Part shown: piece by piece, positions 34,519 through 45,829 of the stretch
Numbering within the stretch: position 1 is the stretch's first letter
Layout of the letters: each line of letters starts with the position of its first letter
Assembly: GCA_029876055.1 (NCBI GenBank)
Contig: CM056875.1
Location: forward strand, 6,225,001-6,289,000
Reading direction: 5' to 3'
Source: Madurella fahalii
Lineage: Eukaryota; Ascomycota; Sordariomycetes; Sordariales
DNA length: 64,000 bases
The notes under the pieces: model-generated
Told to the model about the DNA's origin: nothing
The model's input: the letters and a program-made list of their open reading frames with translations, nothing else
Database searches by the model: none
Position numbers and translations under genes: made by a program

Positions 34519-36463
34519 TTACATGCCCTTCTCCTTGCTCGCGACAACCGGGGCCGCGGCGGACATCACGTCCGGCGGTGACAGGCTCCTCTCCCACTCC
34601 TTCATGAAGTCGGCCGCGGTTCGCTTGATGTTGCTGGGTGTCAGACGGTTCAGGACTGGCGGGAGGAGCTCCTCGAACTTGGTGGTCGGGGTCGGGGTCG
34701 GGGTCGGGGACGGAGGGCGGCCGGAAATGTGGGATTTGGAGGGTTTCTTCTTACTACACCCAGTGGTGTTAGTCAGCTTGTCATTGTGGGGGGCTGGACA
34801 GAATGGGAAAGGGAGTAGCTGCTTACAGAGGCGTCTCATCGTCGTCGCGCTTCTCCGGGATGGATGGGATGATGTCCCCGTTGACGGTGGTGCCGCTCCA
34901 TCTTGGGGAAGTGCTTGGGCTATCCCAGTTAGACCAGTCGTTCTCGTCGAATGAGTCGATGGTCATCGGCGTCCAGGAGAATCGCTTTGTGGGCTTTGAG
35001 GCGTCGGTTTGGGATCTCCGTAGAGTCGAAGTCGGTCTGGAAGCTGCCGCTTCGCCATTCTTTCCCGCGTCCTTTTCTGCCTCCCTTTCCTGCCTCTGAG
35101 AAGGCGCGGTCCGGGTAGTCGTCTCCTCAAACGCCGAGGTTACTCGCGGCCTCGAGTTAGCGCCTGCCGCACGGATAGTATCCTGGTCGCCGCCGCTGCC
35201 CAAAGCTGGTCTCATATTGCCGTCCCTCGCCCGCATGTACATCCCTTGACCAGTGATCGGTTCATCGCCCACTGTCGCTTGTCGGAGATCCTCCATGAAC
35301 GTCCAGAGCCCCGTCTTAAGATCCTGGGCGATCTGCTTCACCCCGGTTGTTTGCGTCGAGCGGGGGGCCCAGGATGCGCGCTTAGCCAGCAGATCTGGCG
35401 TCACTGGCGCAAAACGACTGGGGTTGTCATTCTTGGAGTTCTCCGCTTCCTCCTCGAACCCGGATGGCTTCGTCGGAGAGAGCAACGACAGAGTCCGCGT
35501 GTGGCCCCCAGGAAAAACGCGTCGCCGACTCCTTTCGGGCGTTGCCGGCTGATTTTGCTGGCCGAGCAGTGCCTTTCTCCTGTCAAGCTCCGCGCTACGC
35601 CGGACCGTCGTCTCATCGTGCAACTCGGCGGCTGGACCAAGACCGCGAGCGGGATCGCCGTTTCGCCGCTCCGCCCTCTTCTTGTACGCCTCGTGCGTGG
35701 CCCACTGTTTCTTCAGCCTTGCTAAATCCGACTCGGCACGGCTGAGCTCCTCCCGAAGTTCCAGGACACGGCGCTCCTGTGCTGCGATCGCGGTGATGAA
35801 ATCGTTAGGATCGACAGGGGACATGATTGAAGGCGTGTCCAGCGGAGTCGGAGGGAACGTGCTCATTGTCGACGAAACGGGCGTAGGCCGCGAAGGGTAG
35901 GCACTTGGCGGCGCGATTGGTAGAGTCAAGGATAACCTGTTGGTGCTCCGCGACGCTGTAGATGCGGACCGTGACGAACGTGTCTCTAGAAGATCGTCCA
36001 CGAGTGGAGGCGGTGACCCCAGAGGCTCGTCGGGGAATCGGCGCGGTTTGGTCTCATCACGGCTCCCTCCGCTTCCCAGATGACGCCTCTCGTGAGGAGC
36101 GGAGCCGCTGCCGCTCAACACAGCTTCGTCCAGAGTCTGCTGGAGTGAAGCCATCTGGTCCATCTCCTCGTGCTCCTTCGGCGTGCGGTGCGGCCTGTCT
36201 CTATTAAACGAATGTTGGGGTTTGCGCAGAAAATCAGGGTGGTAGGCCGACCAGGAAGTCTTTCGTCGGTGGCCTGGGTTGGCAGGGGTGGCGAGGTAGC
36301 TCCGGCGGGAGCGGTGCCTGCAGGGGGGAGCGGTGAGGCGAGTCGTTCTTCTGGCGACGACAGCAGCCTTGTGGATGTTCAGCGGGTGCCTGTCACGTTT
36401 GTTGAAAAGAGTGTTGGCGCAAGCCGAGACGAAGCAGATCCGGACGAGGTCGGCAGAGGTCAT
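34519..36463 (-). CDS. Conserved fungal-specific protein with coiled coil (possibly DUF4048)
   Basis: Exons 34827-36463 and 34519-34753 (73-bp intron with branch GACTAACACC) give up to 623 residues. I cannot assign a function. Visible parts: a low-complexity Ser/Pro-rich N-terminal half with NRLSLTLPIAPPSAYPSRP; a coiled coil from DFITAIAAQERRVLELREEL through RAESDLARLKKQWATHEAYK; a GGHTRTLSLLSP motif; and a well-ordered-looking block FAPVTPDLLAKRASWAPRS followed by GVKQIAQDLKTGLWTFMEDL, which I recall from fungal DUF4048-type proteins. The tail (FEELLPPVLNRLTPSNIKRT) after the intron looks conserved. No signal peptide or membrane segment. The first ATG (36463) has a poor context; ATG 36163 (MDQMASLQQ) has a better one and may be the true start. 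Confidence 0.75.
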
Positions 36464-38118
36464 GGGAAAAAAAGAAGAGAGCAGCTCAGAATAGGACGAG
36501 GGTGGGTGGAAACCTCATCTCGCCCGATTCATGCAGCCCCTGTTTTTAATTGGAGAAGCAGATCCTGACCGCTTACTTGAGCTGGGGGAGGTCTGGGGGA
36601 GAACAAGGTTGGAGGGATTCGACAACCCGGTCGCCGTGGGTCGTTTGGCTGACAGGACCCCGCTCTGTCGTCGTTTCGATGTTTTCACTGTGGGATGGGG
36701 CTTGTCGTTGATGTTGCGTGTCCCTGCTGGTCTCCCAAAAGGACGGGGTCTGGCCGTGCTGAATTGACGGGGGCAATTGGCCGGGAGAAGATTGTAGCGT
36801 AGCAGTAACAGCAGCAGCAGCAGCACCAGGAATCCAAAAAGAGCGACGATGTATATGTATCCAAGGGCCGCTGCAGCGAATATTCTTGCTGCGTGGGAGG
36901 CAAGGCGGTCCAGGAAAGCAAGCACAAAAAGGTTGTTGTTCCAGGGAGATTCCAGGAGTTCGGATGTGGGATCTTTATTTCGATTGCGCCTTTGCGCTTC
37001 TCCGCAGCGCCGCCAATGGCATGGAAACCCGCAGGGGCCAATCGGCGCAGCTCAACCAAGAGAGCAGAGCGCCGCTGCAGCTGCCCGCCATGTGATGAGG
37101 TGCAGGCACTAATGCCGGTGGAAAACATCGAGAACAGTGGGCGTGGCTGTGAGGCGCAATCAGACATTCTGGCATATCTTGAAGGAAACATGTTCACGGC
37201 ATGTTGTTTATGGAAATGGGGCGCAACTGAGGTACTCCACAGGATACGCAATGCCATTTCTAGCTGGACGTGAAGTTACCGGTGTTGCTCTGCGAAACAC
37301 CCGGAGCTGAAGAAGCTTGGGCTGCCCCAACACACCAGGGCGACCCCTGCTAAGGTAAGGTACACGTAATTTCAGGCCGTTTGCCCCTGCAGATCAGAGC
37401 TTTTGCTTGTCACCCCCGGATTTGGCCGCATTTTCACTCAGCCAGGCAGCACGTGACAGCGCGGCGCGCTCGTGGCTGGCCTTGCGGGGACGCGGGAGAA
37501 CAATCAGAGACCTGCGGCACACAAACGGCCATTGATTAGTCGGTTGTCCTACTGTCGGTTCCCTTGGCACATTGTCTCACTGCATCCATCAGTTTTGCAT
37601 CCTGGCGGCTTTTCCTGCCGCCAGGCAATCGCTGGCTACTCCTCCGGCGTGTCCGATTGCTCAGCATTCAGGATGGCGTCAAAGAGCATCCGCCAAGCGG
37701 AAAAGAAAGCCCTGGAGGGGGCCAATGAATCGCAAGACACCCTAGTGGTCGCGCATTACCTCATGCTGGATTACGGTGTCGGCCTGGTGAGTTGTGGCCT
37801 CGTCGACCCCTCGTCCCCTGCAGGCTTCAGGCAATTGGCCAAGCTAACCACTGAGAAACACTGTGCAGAGAAGCAGCTCACCAGCTCCGGGTGAAGTCCT
37901 GTCTCTGCCCTCACCAGAGCGGAGCACGCCCCCCAGTGAAAGAGGCTGCGGAAATAGTGAGTAGCTGCATACAATCGGTTGCATCGCCTTGCAGTGCGTA
38001 TTGCGGCCAGTCCCTGACACTTGCATCTAGGTCTGGCTCGCGCTGGGAAATCGACCGGCGAGGTGAGTTTGTTCGCACGGCCTGGGCAGAATTCAATGAC
38101 ACAGCCCTTGCCTCGACC
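36464..38118. promoter_or_regulatory. Divergent region upstream of the coiled-coil protein and the BRCT protein
   Basis: About 1.65 kb. It contains short CAG/CTG-rich sequence near 36803-36830. An ATG at 37672 opens a short frame ending at a GTGAGT donor near 37788, which could be an untranslated-leader or small 5' exon, but I cannot connect it to a gene with confidence. Confidence 0.45.
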
Positions 38119-41034
38119 ATGGATTGCACTGACCAACTTCGTAAGACGCGGGGAACGCGTGCTGTCAATGTCGCAAGGCAGAACCGGCGTTCTCGAAGCG
38201 CTGGCAGTCGCCGCTCCGAGAATCAAGAAGGCGAACAGCCGGCGGTGGCCCCACAAGACCGGGACGCCGCTGACGAAGATGGTGTCGTGGGAGATCCGTG
38301 CCTGACGGACACCCTTCCGCAGACCCACGACCCCTCAGTTGATATCAATGCCGCGCCGCCGACGAGGAAAATGGATTCAACCCAGTCGACCCAGCTCAAC
38401 ACGGGGCGGAGCTATGAACAGTACATCTGCCCGCCATCGCCAGGCCACGCATTACCGGATCTCCGGGATCCAAGTGCGTCCAAGTCCGTCAGCGGCAGCT
38501 CTCCAAGACGCGGGACCCTGGACCACGATGACACAGGTGCTGTTCAGTTCGACTTTGCCAATGCCGGGGATACGGAAACGACCATACCCCCGGTCCAAGA
38601 TGGCTCCGGCCTCGTTGACTTTGCCGGTCTTGCTCATCTCCGCCGCGACTATTCCCAGAACGCGGCTCATTCCACTACTCAGCATCCTCCGGAGACGCCT
38701 GCGCAGTCCCGGAACCCCTTCCGGCACAGCCGGTCCCAGCTTCTGCCGACATCGCAACTGTTCCGTGGGACACAGTTTTCGTCCCCGGTGAAGCAAGCCA
38801 GCCCGACTTCTTCGCGGCCATCGCCCGCCGATTTTCCCAACAACTCTATTTCTCCCAATCCAGTCATCTCGTCGCCTCTCAAAGCTCGCGGTCTCCGTTC
38901 GTCGCCCATCGTAGACCCAACATCGAGCCCAGAGATACTTCCAGGCACAACATCGTCGAGGCTTCATAATGGTCCTAGCAGTCCCACCTCGACTCAGAAC
39001 CCTGTCGTTCCGGAATCGTCTCACAATCAGTTTTCCAGGAAAAAATCAATCCCCGAGCCAATGAGCACGTATGAACCCATGCGAAAATCTCAAGAGCGAC
39101 GCGCAACTTCGGAAATACGGTCTGATCCCATCGTTTCTGGCGAGTATGACGATGACGACGACTCGATTGTCAAGCGGAGAAGAGTAAGAGCTAAGAAGGA
39201 AGCTGCCCTTAAGCAACTGACCGCCATCAGCCTCCCGCGGGTTGTTAGGCCGGATGACGTGGAAGTACCTTCAACGAACCAGCGGAGGCGGGCAAGCGAG
39301 ACGGAGATGTGCATTGCTCAATGTCACGAGAGAGGTGCAGCAGATACGGATTCGGAAGGCGTGGATACTGTGGAGGAATCGCAGAAGCATCCCCCGGAGC
39401 CCGTTCCGCGTCATGTTTCCGAGGATCATGATTCAACTCAATCAGGTGCATACGAGGAGCCAGAGCCGATGCCAGAGCCAATGCCGAGCGTAGTTCCCGA
39501 GCTTCCGAGATCGTCTACCAAGTCAGAGCGCAGACTCGCCCGGACTCTCGGAAAAGAAGATGCATCAAATGGAGATGCGATACCAGAGACAAGCCCGGCC
39601 AGGCGGCGGCTTGAGAATCGCCCAGAAGAAGTCCCATCTGCTGAAACCCCAGTGTTGGAGGCCAGGTCGACGCCAAACTTTCAGTCTTCTCCGCCGGCGT
39701 TCAGTACAAGATCCAGGAAAGCCGGGTCTGGAAAAGGGCACGAACGTGCGCCGAGCTCAACCTCAACCCTCAGTACCCTCGCATCGACCCCGCTGCCGTC
39801 ATCTAGCAATCGACCGGGGACTGTGAGCACTCGCTCTGGCCAGTCTCCAATTCAATCCACCATAGTCGCGAGCTCTTCCCCAGCTATTGCCCAGACGAAG
39901 CCGCGCGAGGCTCGCGCCAGACTGCCAAAGCTAAAAACGGCATCAGCAGAGAATCTCAGGCACTCTGTCAGGTTAGACCGGCGCGCCTGGAGCTCCACGG
40001 ATGAGCTCTCGATGTCTTTAGCAGCAACGCCCACTTTTGAGCAGAGCCTACGCGTCTCCAGACTCTCGGCGTCCAGGTCAGCATCCAGATCAGGCCGCAG
40101 AACCGCAAAACTTCCATCGACCCAACGAGGTCCAAAACTATTCGAAAATATGGCATTCGCGATATCGTTCCAGTCGCGGAAACCGGGCGAGACCAATGAC
40201 CAGTATCGCGCCCGCGTGGACTATTCAGCTACGATCGAGAAGCGTATCAAGCAGGCCGGCGGCAGGATCCTCGAGGACGGTTTCGACGAGCTCTTTGAAG
40301 TCTTGCCCATGGGGAGCACAGCGGGCAGCCCGCCATCGAGCGTGGGTGCAGAAGCCGAGATCACCCTGTCGCCCGAGGGCTCCTCCACGGGGTTTACCGC
40401 CCTGGTCGCGGACGGCCACTCGCGCAAGGCCAAGTACATGCAGGCCCTCGCGCTCGGCCTGCCGTGCATCGCCGCCCGTTGGGTCACGACCTGTCTCGAC
40501 CGCAACGAGCTCGTCGACTGGACGCCGTATCTTCTCTGCGCCGGCCAGTCGGCCTTCCTGGGCGACGCCATCCGGTCCAGGAGTCTCGCACCGTACGACG
40601 CCGCGGCGGCGAGGCTGGCGGACGTCGTGGGCCAGCGGGCGAAGCTCCTGGAGGGAAGCCGGATCCTCGCCGTGGTGAAGAAGTCGCTCGAGGGCAAGAA
40701 GATGGCGTACGTGTTCCTTGCGCGCGTCCTGGGCGCGTCGCTGTCGAGGGTCTACAGCGTCGAGGAGGCAAAAGCCGAGATGAAGGCTGCCGAGGACGCG
40801 GGCCGGCCGTTCGATTGGGTGTATGTGGGTGGGAAGCCCGACCAGGATGCCCTCTTCGCCGCCGGGCCCGCGCCGGTGGGCGGGAAGAAGAGGAAGAGGG
40901 GTTCGATGGCTGCAGAGAGTGCGGCCGCCGCCGTCGAGCGTCCGTTGAAGAGGATCCGGACGCTAAGTGATGAATTGGTGATTCAGAGTTTGATTCTGGG
41001 TCGGCTTATTGAGGAGGGCGAATTGGAGGAGTGA
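38119..41034 (+). CDS. Crb2/Rad9-like BRCT checkpoint mediator
   Basis: A single open frame of up to 971 residues from ATG 38119; ATG 38371 (MDSTQSTQL) is an alternative start. The long N-terminal region is disordered and rich in Ser-Pro, Thr-Gln and Ser-Gln, as expected for ATM/ATR and CDK targets (QSTQ, SSPIVDPTSSPE, SPVKQASPTSS). A nuclear-localisation-like VKRRRVRAKKE sits near 39170-39215. The C-terminus, from KLFENMAFAISF near residue 674, matches a tandem BRCT pair: a GGRIL-type first repeat, CIAARWVTTCLDRNELVDW, then a second repeat with GSRILAVV and WVYVGG. It ends PLKRIRTLSDELVIQSLILG, typical of fungal Crb2/Rad9 proteins. I do not see the Tudor domain that normally precedes the BRCT pair. 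Upstream introns are possible. Confidence 0.8.
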   Translation: MDCTDQLRKTRGTRAVNVARQNRRSRSAGSRRSENQEGEQPAVAPQDRDAADEDGVVGDPCLTDTLPQTHDPSVDINAAPPTRKMDSTQSTQLNTGRSYEQYICPPSPGHALPDLRDPSASKSVSGSSPRRGTLDHDDTGAVQFDFANAGDTETTIPPVQDGSGLVDFAGLAHLRRDYSQNAAHSTTQHPPETPAQSRNPFRHSRSQLLPTSQLFRGTQFSSPVKQASPTSSRPSPADFPNNSISPNPVISSPLKARGLRSSPIVDPTSSPEILPGTTSSRLHNGPSSPTSTQNPVVPESSHNQFSRKKSIPEPMSTYEPMRKSQERRATSEIRSDPIVSGEYDDDDDSIVKRRRVRAKKEAALKQLTAISLPRVVRPDDVEVPSTNQRRRASETEMCIAQCHERGAADTDSEGVDTVEESQKHPPEPVPRHVSEDHDSTQSGAYEEPEPMPEPMPSVVPELPRSSTKSERRLARTLGKEDASNGDAIPETSPARRRLENRPEEVPSAETPVLEARSTPNFQSSPPAFSTRSRKAGSGKGHERAPSSTSTLSTLASTPLPSSSNRPGTVSTRSGQSPIQSTIVASSSPAIAQTKPREARARLPKLKTASAENLRHSVRLDRRAWSSTDELSMSLAATPTFEQSLRVSRLSASRSASRSGRRTAKLPSTQRGPKLFENMAFAISFQSRKPGETNDQYRARVDYSATIEKRIKQAGGRILEDGFDELFEVLPMGSTAGSPPSSVGAEAEITLSPEGSSTGFTALVADGHSRKAKYMQALALGLPCIAARWVTTCLDRNELVDWTPYLLCAGQSAFLGDAIRSRSLAPYDAAAARLADVVGQRAKLLEGSRILAVVKKSLEGKKMAYVFLARVLGASLSRVYSVEEAKAEMKAAEDAGRPFDWVYVGGKPDQDALFAAGPAPVGGKKRKRGSMAAESAAAAVERPLKRIRTLSDELVIQSLILGRLIEEGELEE

Positions 41035-42375
41035 TGGCGTTTCGGGGCTGGGCGGGTCACACTTTGTACGATACCATGGGCTCTTTTCGGAAGGCTTGCT
41101 GGCGGCGCGGGATAAGGGTTGGGGATACGGATTACGTATGAGCGTTGGCATTAGGATTGGTTTGGTAGGTGTGGCCTTGATTTGATGGATGGCGCTGGCA
41201 TAACGGGACGAGCGAGGGGATCTGGGATTTGGCTAGATCTCAATGGTAGGTATTCACTCCGTTCCCTACCTGTGGGGGCGTGATGTGTAGTTGAGGCATG
41301 TCGTGCGAATGCGGGAACACTGTTGTGTGTCGACGTAGGTTGAACCTCCTGTTGAGACTTGTAGATGCCCGCTATTTAGAACGTGTCTCCCCCCTATATA
41401 GGGCTCGATCAAGTTTACCCCTGAAAAATAGACAAGGGTTCAGTACCAAGCAGATTTAATTATGTTACATACCCCTTCCTTATCACATAGCATCGCCTAC
41501 TTCGAGGGTTGTGCAACTCTCTTCGGCCGGATCGGCTTGTGAGACAAGTCAAAGACGGGGAGTTTGGCTCTCATCCTCGTCATCCGACACTCGAACCGAT
41601 TAGTCTCGGTATCTCCCCCTCCCCCCCAGCAAGAGCTGGTCCAGCCGTATATTCCCCGAGCACACTGAGCACGGATAAGACATTTCGCAGCTGGGTCGAT
41701 CGCTTCGACACGGTCATGGACTTGGTTGCAAACCTTGCAGTGGCGCTTGCCAACTTTGAACAAAGTTTAACAAAGTGCAATCGTGCGAATGTTAACAATC
41801 ACAACCAAAGGAACACGTCTCTATACAGGGTCAATCGAGTATCAATTAGAAATATGGGATGTAGACAAAGACAGCCCTCTCTCCCAAGGGTGTTTCACGC
41901 CAGAACGACCAATAACGCAGGAGAACCCGATGTCCCGTTCCGGTGTGATATGTCCTTTCCCTCTCTCCAGACCACAGGAGATTGTATCCTCAAAATGCAG
42001 CTTTCCCAGTTCCGCTCCCCGTCTGTGCAGTGCAAGCCAAGTATGTTAACATCCCGACAGCTGGGTCTTGTCCATCTCTGTTGCTTTAGGTACAAAAAGG
42101 AAAAGATAATGAGAGACGAGTCTCGGCGCATTCTCTAAGCCCTTCCCGGGGCTGGCAGTGATGCCGCTGTGGTCACTGAATATCTGACCATCCCGAAATG
42201 CCAATCTGACTCAAATAATGGGAAGTGTTTGCGTGATGATGCGGCTTCAATCATCATCCCCGCCTGGTTAGTTTGGGGGGTTATGTTTTCTATGGGTCTC
42301 CTCGGCAACCCGTACAGAAGCGGTGGGGTTCGCGGTGGATGATGGACAATTGGGCCCGGCATTTGGCGGGCTTTC
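41035..42375. other. Convergent 3' intergenic region, BRCT protein and TEM1
   Basis: About 1.3 kb between converging stops; open frames here are short and unrecognised. No RNA gene is seen. Confidence 0.6.
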
Positions 42376-43531
42376 TTAGCACGACTGGTAAATGAGCAAT
42401 GGCTCGCCGACGTTGGTGATTTCGGGAATGGTGCATTTGAGATCAAACGCCTTGGACAATACAATCTTGAAAATCTGCACCACAAGTCAGGTCCGATGAA
42501 GAATGTGGGGGGTTTGGGAGGGGGGAGGGGTTGGCGAATTACCTTCTGAACATTGATGCTGTGACTAGTGCTGCTGAAGATCAACGCCGCGCGCATCGCC
42601 TTCGCAAAGCGCCGAGCCTATAACACGTCGGTCAACATAGCCACGAAGGGACTTGTGGTTGCTTGCAGTGCCATACCTGGTTGGAGATCTCTTCCTGCTC
42701 CTCACGCGATAGGTTCACAAAATGGTCATATTTTGTTCCCACGAGAACGGGGATGGCTGTCTTGTTGAAGCCACGCCCCTGCCGATACCACTCCTTGATG
42801 CTGTTGAGCGTGCTCTTCCGCGTCAAGTCGAACATGAATAGGATCGCCACGGCATCATTGCACACCAGCGGTAGCATGTTGACGAACTCACGCTGACCGC
42901 CCAGATCCCAGATGCTGAATGTGATCTCAGTATTGCGGATGCTGATTGTCTTCTCCATGAAGTTGACACCCAGCGTCTGGATGTAATCCTCATCCCAACT
43001 GCCCTCGACATACTTGACCATCAAACTGGTCTTGCCAATCTGCGCATCGCCCACCATGCCGACCTTGATCACAACGTGATTGCGCCCGTTGTTCTGTGCC
43101 TCGGAGGCTGGTGCTCCGTTGCTACCCGCCCTGGAAGCCTGGTCCGCTCCGTATGCGGCCCCTTGACCAGAAAGACCAGACGGGGGACGGGATATCGCGT
43201 GAGCCGGGATCGGCGGGGTTGCGTATCGCGCTGCCGGGTCGCTGTCTACATTTTCGGGCGGGTAGTACGACTGGGGCGAGTTGCCTAGACTGTGGTCGAT
43301 GGGCTGTGATTGGACCGGGTGCGGCTCGTGGAAACCGTTCTGGTCGGGAATTACGTGCTCGGGGACTGTGTGCTCGGACACTGCATTCCCGGGGACTACA
43401 TGCTGAGAGTTCTCGATTCCGCCGAGTGTATCGTCGCGGACATCGGTGGGGACCGGGTCATGGGCCGGAGGAGCAAACTGCGCCGGGGCAGCGAACTGCG
43501 CTGGAGCTACGAACTGGTCCTGGTGCTCCAT
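42376..43531 (-). CDS. TEM1: TEM1/Spg1-type Ras-like GTPase, septation/mitotic exit switch
   Basis: The GTPase at the top of the septation initiation / mitotic exit network, acting at spindle pole bodies. Exons 42677-43531, 42543-42617 and 42376-42474 (introns 42618-42676 and 42475-42542) give 342 residues. The G-domain begins with [20 protein letters not shown] (P-loop), then [34 protein letters not shown] and [18 protein letters not shown], all diagnostic of Tem1/Spg1; GTKYD is the guanine-specificity motif and [20 protein letters not shown] the conserved end. About 150 residues of Pro/Gln-rich sequence precede the G-domain, with [18 protein letters not shown] short repeats. ATG 43531 (gacaccATGG) is the first methionine of the open frame. 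Confidence 0.93.
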
Positions 43532-44818
43532 GGTGTCCCGAGCGTCGTGGAACTGGGCCGGCGACCCGTCGGTGAAAGTTGAGGAATCCAGGGTGGGCGG
43601 CGATTGAGGGGTTGTAGTTGCGGTAAACAACGTTGGGTCGGTGGGCAGTGCCTCGAAGCGCCCTAGGGCACGAAAGCCGGGGTTCGGATGACGTTCGTCT
43701 GATAAGAGGGGGAAGCGAAGAGGTTGCGGGCGCGGCGGTCTTAACTAGCTCATGGGCATCCGCAGCGGTAGCGGGGTGATGCCGGCTGAGTCTTGTTCGT
43801 CTCAAACGCAGTGGAGGTGTACCGAAGGTTGCGGAGCCGGGTCGGATCGATCTGCCCGCCGATGCAAGAGAGCGCGGTCGTCCCGGCCCAATGTGCAGGA
43901 CGAACAGGACGCTCGGAATGCACACTGCAGCGCCTGGCGACTCGGCTGATGGTGTTCTGTAAATGGATGCTAGAAAATGGGGGTTCGGTGGAATTGAGGG
44001 CAGCGAGCGAAGGGAACCTGATCGAAGCCACTGCGCACCGTGCGTTGCAAGGCACACAGGCGCGCCGACCCACGGTTACCCACTCGTCGAGTTAGGCGCC
44101 ACGGCAGGGGACGGGTCCTCCCTCCTCCCACTGGCAGCCACAGCTGACACCGGCACCCGTTTTGCTCTCGTTTTCAGTTAATTGAATGCTGCAGCACGTC
44201 ACTGGACGCGCCGTCATGCAGCTGACGCGACGCGATCCGACAATCAACGCTTTCGATAACACAGTAGAAAAACCGTCCGACTTGACCTGAAGTAGGAAGA
44301 GACGTCGCTCAAAAAAAATCGGGAAAATGTGGCAGAACCACACACCAGTCAGCTACCCTTAGGGATTTAATGTAAACAATAATAAGACCACACGAAGATT
44401 GCCAGGAACGCCCGGCAGCCGCTTGATGTAAACAGCCTATTGCACGGCGTGGTTTGCGATAGCTTGCTATATCCGCATCACTATCCAATTTCCCGCTCTC
44501 GTCCCGCGAACGCGGGGTGGCGTCGGGGTGTGTTGTCATAGGCTGTGTGGCTTCCCTCGCGGTCCAGAACACCCAAACCCACGGAGGCCGAGAAGATTAG
44601 GTAAGCTCGGCAGCTCGGGCCTTGCTCGGGCCCTGTTCGTGCTTTGACTGGTCACTTGCCAGCCGGACCGGCGATTGCCGGTCTCTGTTTTACACTCCAC
44701 TAGTGCCTCCCTCCGTCCTGATCGGCGTCATTCGATTTATCTTCCACGCCGCCCCAAACCTTGGACAAGCTCATCTACAGCCAGCACCCTCGCCAGTATA
44801 CCCCCCCCTTTCGCCGCA
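43532..44818. promoter_or_regulatory. Divergent promoter region, TEM1 and GCV3
   Basis: About 1.3 kb between divergent starts, without recognised coding sequence. Confidence 0.55.
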
Positions 44819-45829
44819 ATGGCTTCAATTGCACGGTGTTTGAGGGCCGCTCGGCCGTCCGGTGTCTCCGCCGTTATCAGGAGCTCGGCTCACCGCACAA
44901 TCGCTGCCCGTCCGTTTTCCGTTACCGCAGCAAGTGAGCTCCCCGAAGTGCGGACCAAAACCCCATGCAACGTACTAACCGTCGAGCACCGTACCATAGA
45001 CGAGATAAGGAAATACACCAAAGAGCACGAGTGGATCGACCTTTCTGCCGACAAGAAGACGGGTGTCATCGGGATCAGTGAGTACGCCGCCAAGGCCCTG
45101 GGCGATATTGTCTATGTCGAGCTTCCGAATGAGGGTACCGAGGTGAGCGCCGGCGACCCCATTGGCGCCGTCGAATCGGTCAAGAGCGCTGCCGACATCA
45201 ACGCCCCAATCAGTTGCAAGATCACCCAGGCCAACGTCTTGCTGGAGGAAAACCCCGGCACCATCAACAAGGTCGCCGAGGACGACTCGCACGGAGGTGG
45301 CTGGATCGTGAAGGTGCAGGTTACCGAGCAGGGTCTTAAGGACCTTGAGAATCTGATGGACGAGGATGCCTACAATGAGTTCACGGGGGAGAGAATTAAT
45401 CGATCAGGCTGGTGGGGCGATAGATTGACGTTGCTACTGGGGGATGTAACAGGGTCATCGATTATTTTTTTTTTTCGGACAGTTCAACCTGATAGATATC
45501 CGGTCCCGGGGATCTGTACCATATATGGGCCATTGGGGCAGGCGTGTTTGGTTTCGCATATCTCGACTTTAAACAGGCGTTCACCAGGCAGGCAATGCTG
45601 TGGACACGTGAGGCAATCAACAGCAGAGAGCGAGGAAGGGTATCGACGACTGCTCATTTGGCGCAATATTCAACCGGCTGGGGGGTTTGTCGGCGGGAAA
45701 AGCAGAGACATAAAATGTCTTCCAATTGAGTGGGCTCAGAATGGCGACCAGTCCCAGCGTGCCATGCTCATCTCCATCCCAGTTCTATTTCTACATGTCG
45801 TACAGCATTCTGTCCCCAAACCTTACTGA
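44819..45829 (+). CDS. GCV3: Glycine cleavage system H protein, mitochondrial, with unexpected C-terminal extension
   Basis: Carries the lipoyl arm that shuttles aminomethyl groups among the P, T and L proteins of the mitochondrial glycine decarboxylase. ATG 44819 begins MASIARCLRAARPSGVSAVI, an Arg/Ala/Ser-rich presequence. The H-protein fold follows: YTKEHEWIDLSADKKTGVIG, SEYAAKALGDIVYVELPNEG, and the lipoylation site ESVKSAADINAPISC with K122. The family normally ends shortly after LMDEDAYNEFTG (around 45396). Here the frame continues without a stop for about 140 more codons to 45829, only a few bases past the stop of the convergent HEM3 gene. That extension has no recognisable domain and unlike composition, including a 12-T run. 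The core is secure; the extension is doubtful. Confidence 0.9.
   Translation: MASIARCLRAARPSGVSAVIRSSAHRTIAARPFSVTAASELPEVRTKTPCNVLTVEHRTIDEIRKYTKEHEWIDLSADKKTGVIGISEYAAKALGDIVYVELPNEGTEVSAGDPIGAVESVKSAADINAPISCKITQANVLLEENPGTINKVAEDDSHGGGWIVKVQVTEQGLKDLENLMDEDAYNEFTGERINRSGWWGDRLTLLLGDVTGSSIIFFFRTVQPDRYPVPGICTIYGPLGQACLVSHISTLNRRSPGRQCCGHVRQSTAESEEGYRRLLIWRNIQPAGGFVGGKSRDIKCLPIEWAQNGDQSQRAMLISIPVLFLHVVQHSVPKPY

Noticed and set aside
36685..37257. 190-codon minus-strand frame in the promoter region near the BRCT gene
   Set aside because: Low-complexity and Cys/Tyr-rich in one stretch from CAG repeats; no similarity.
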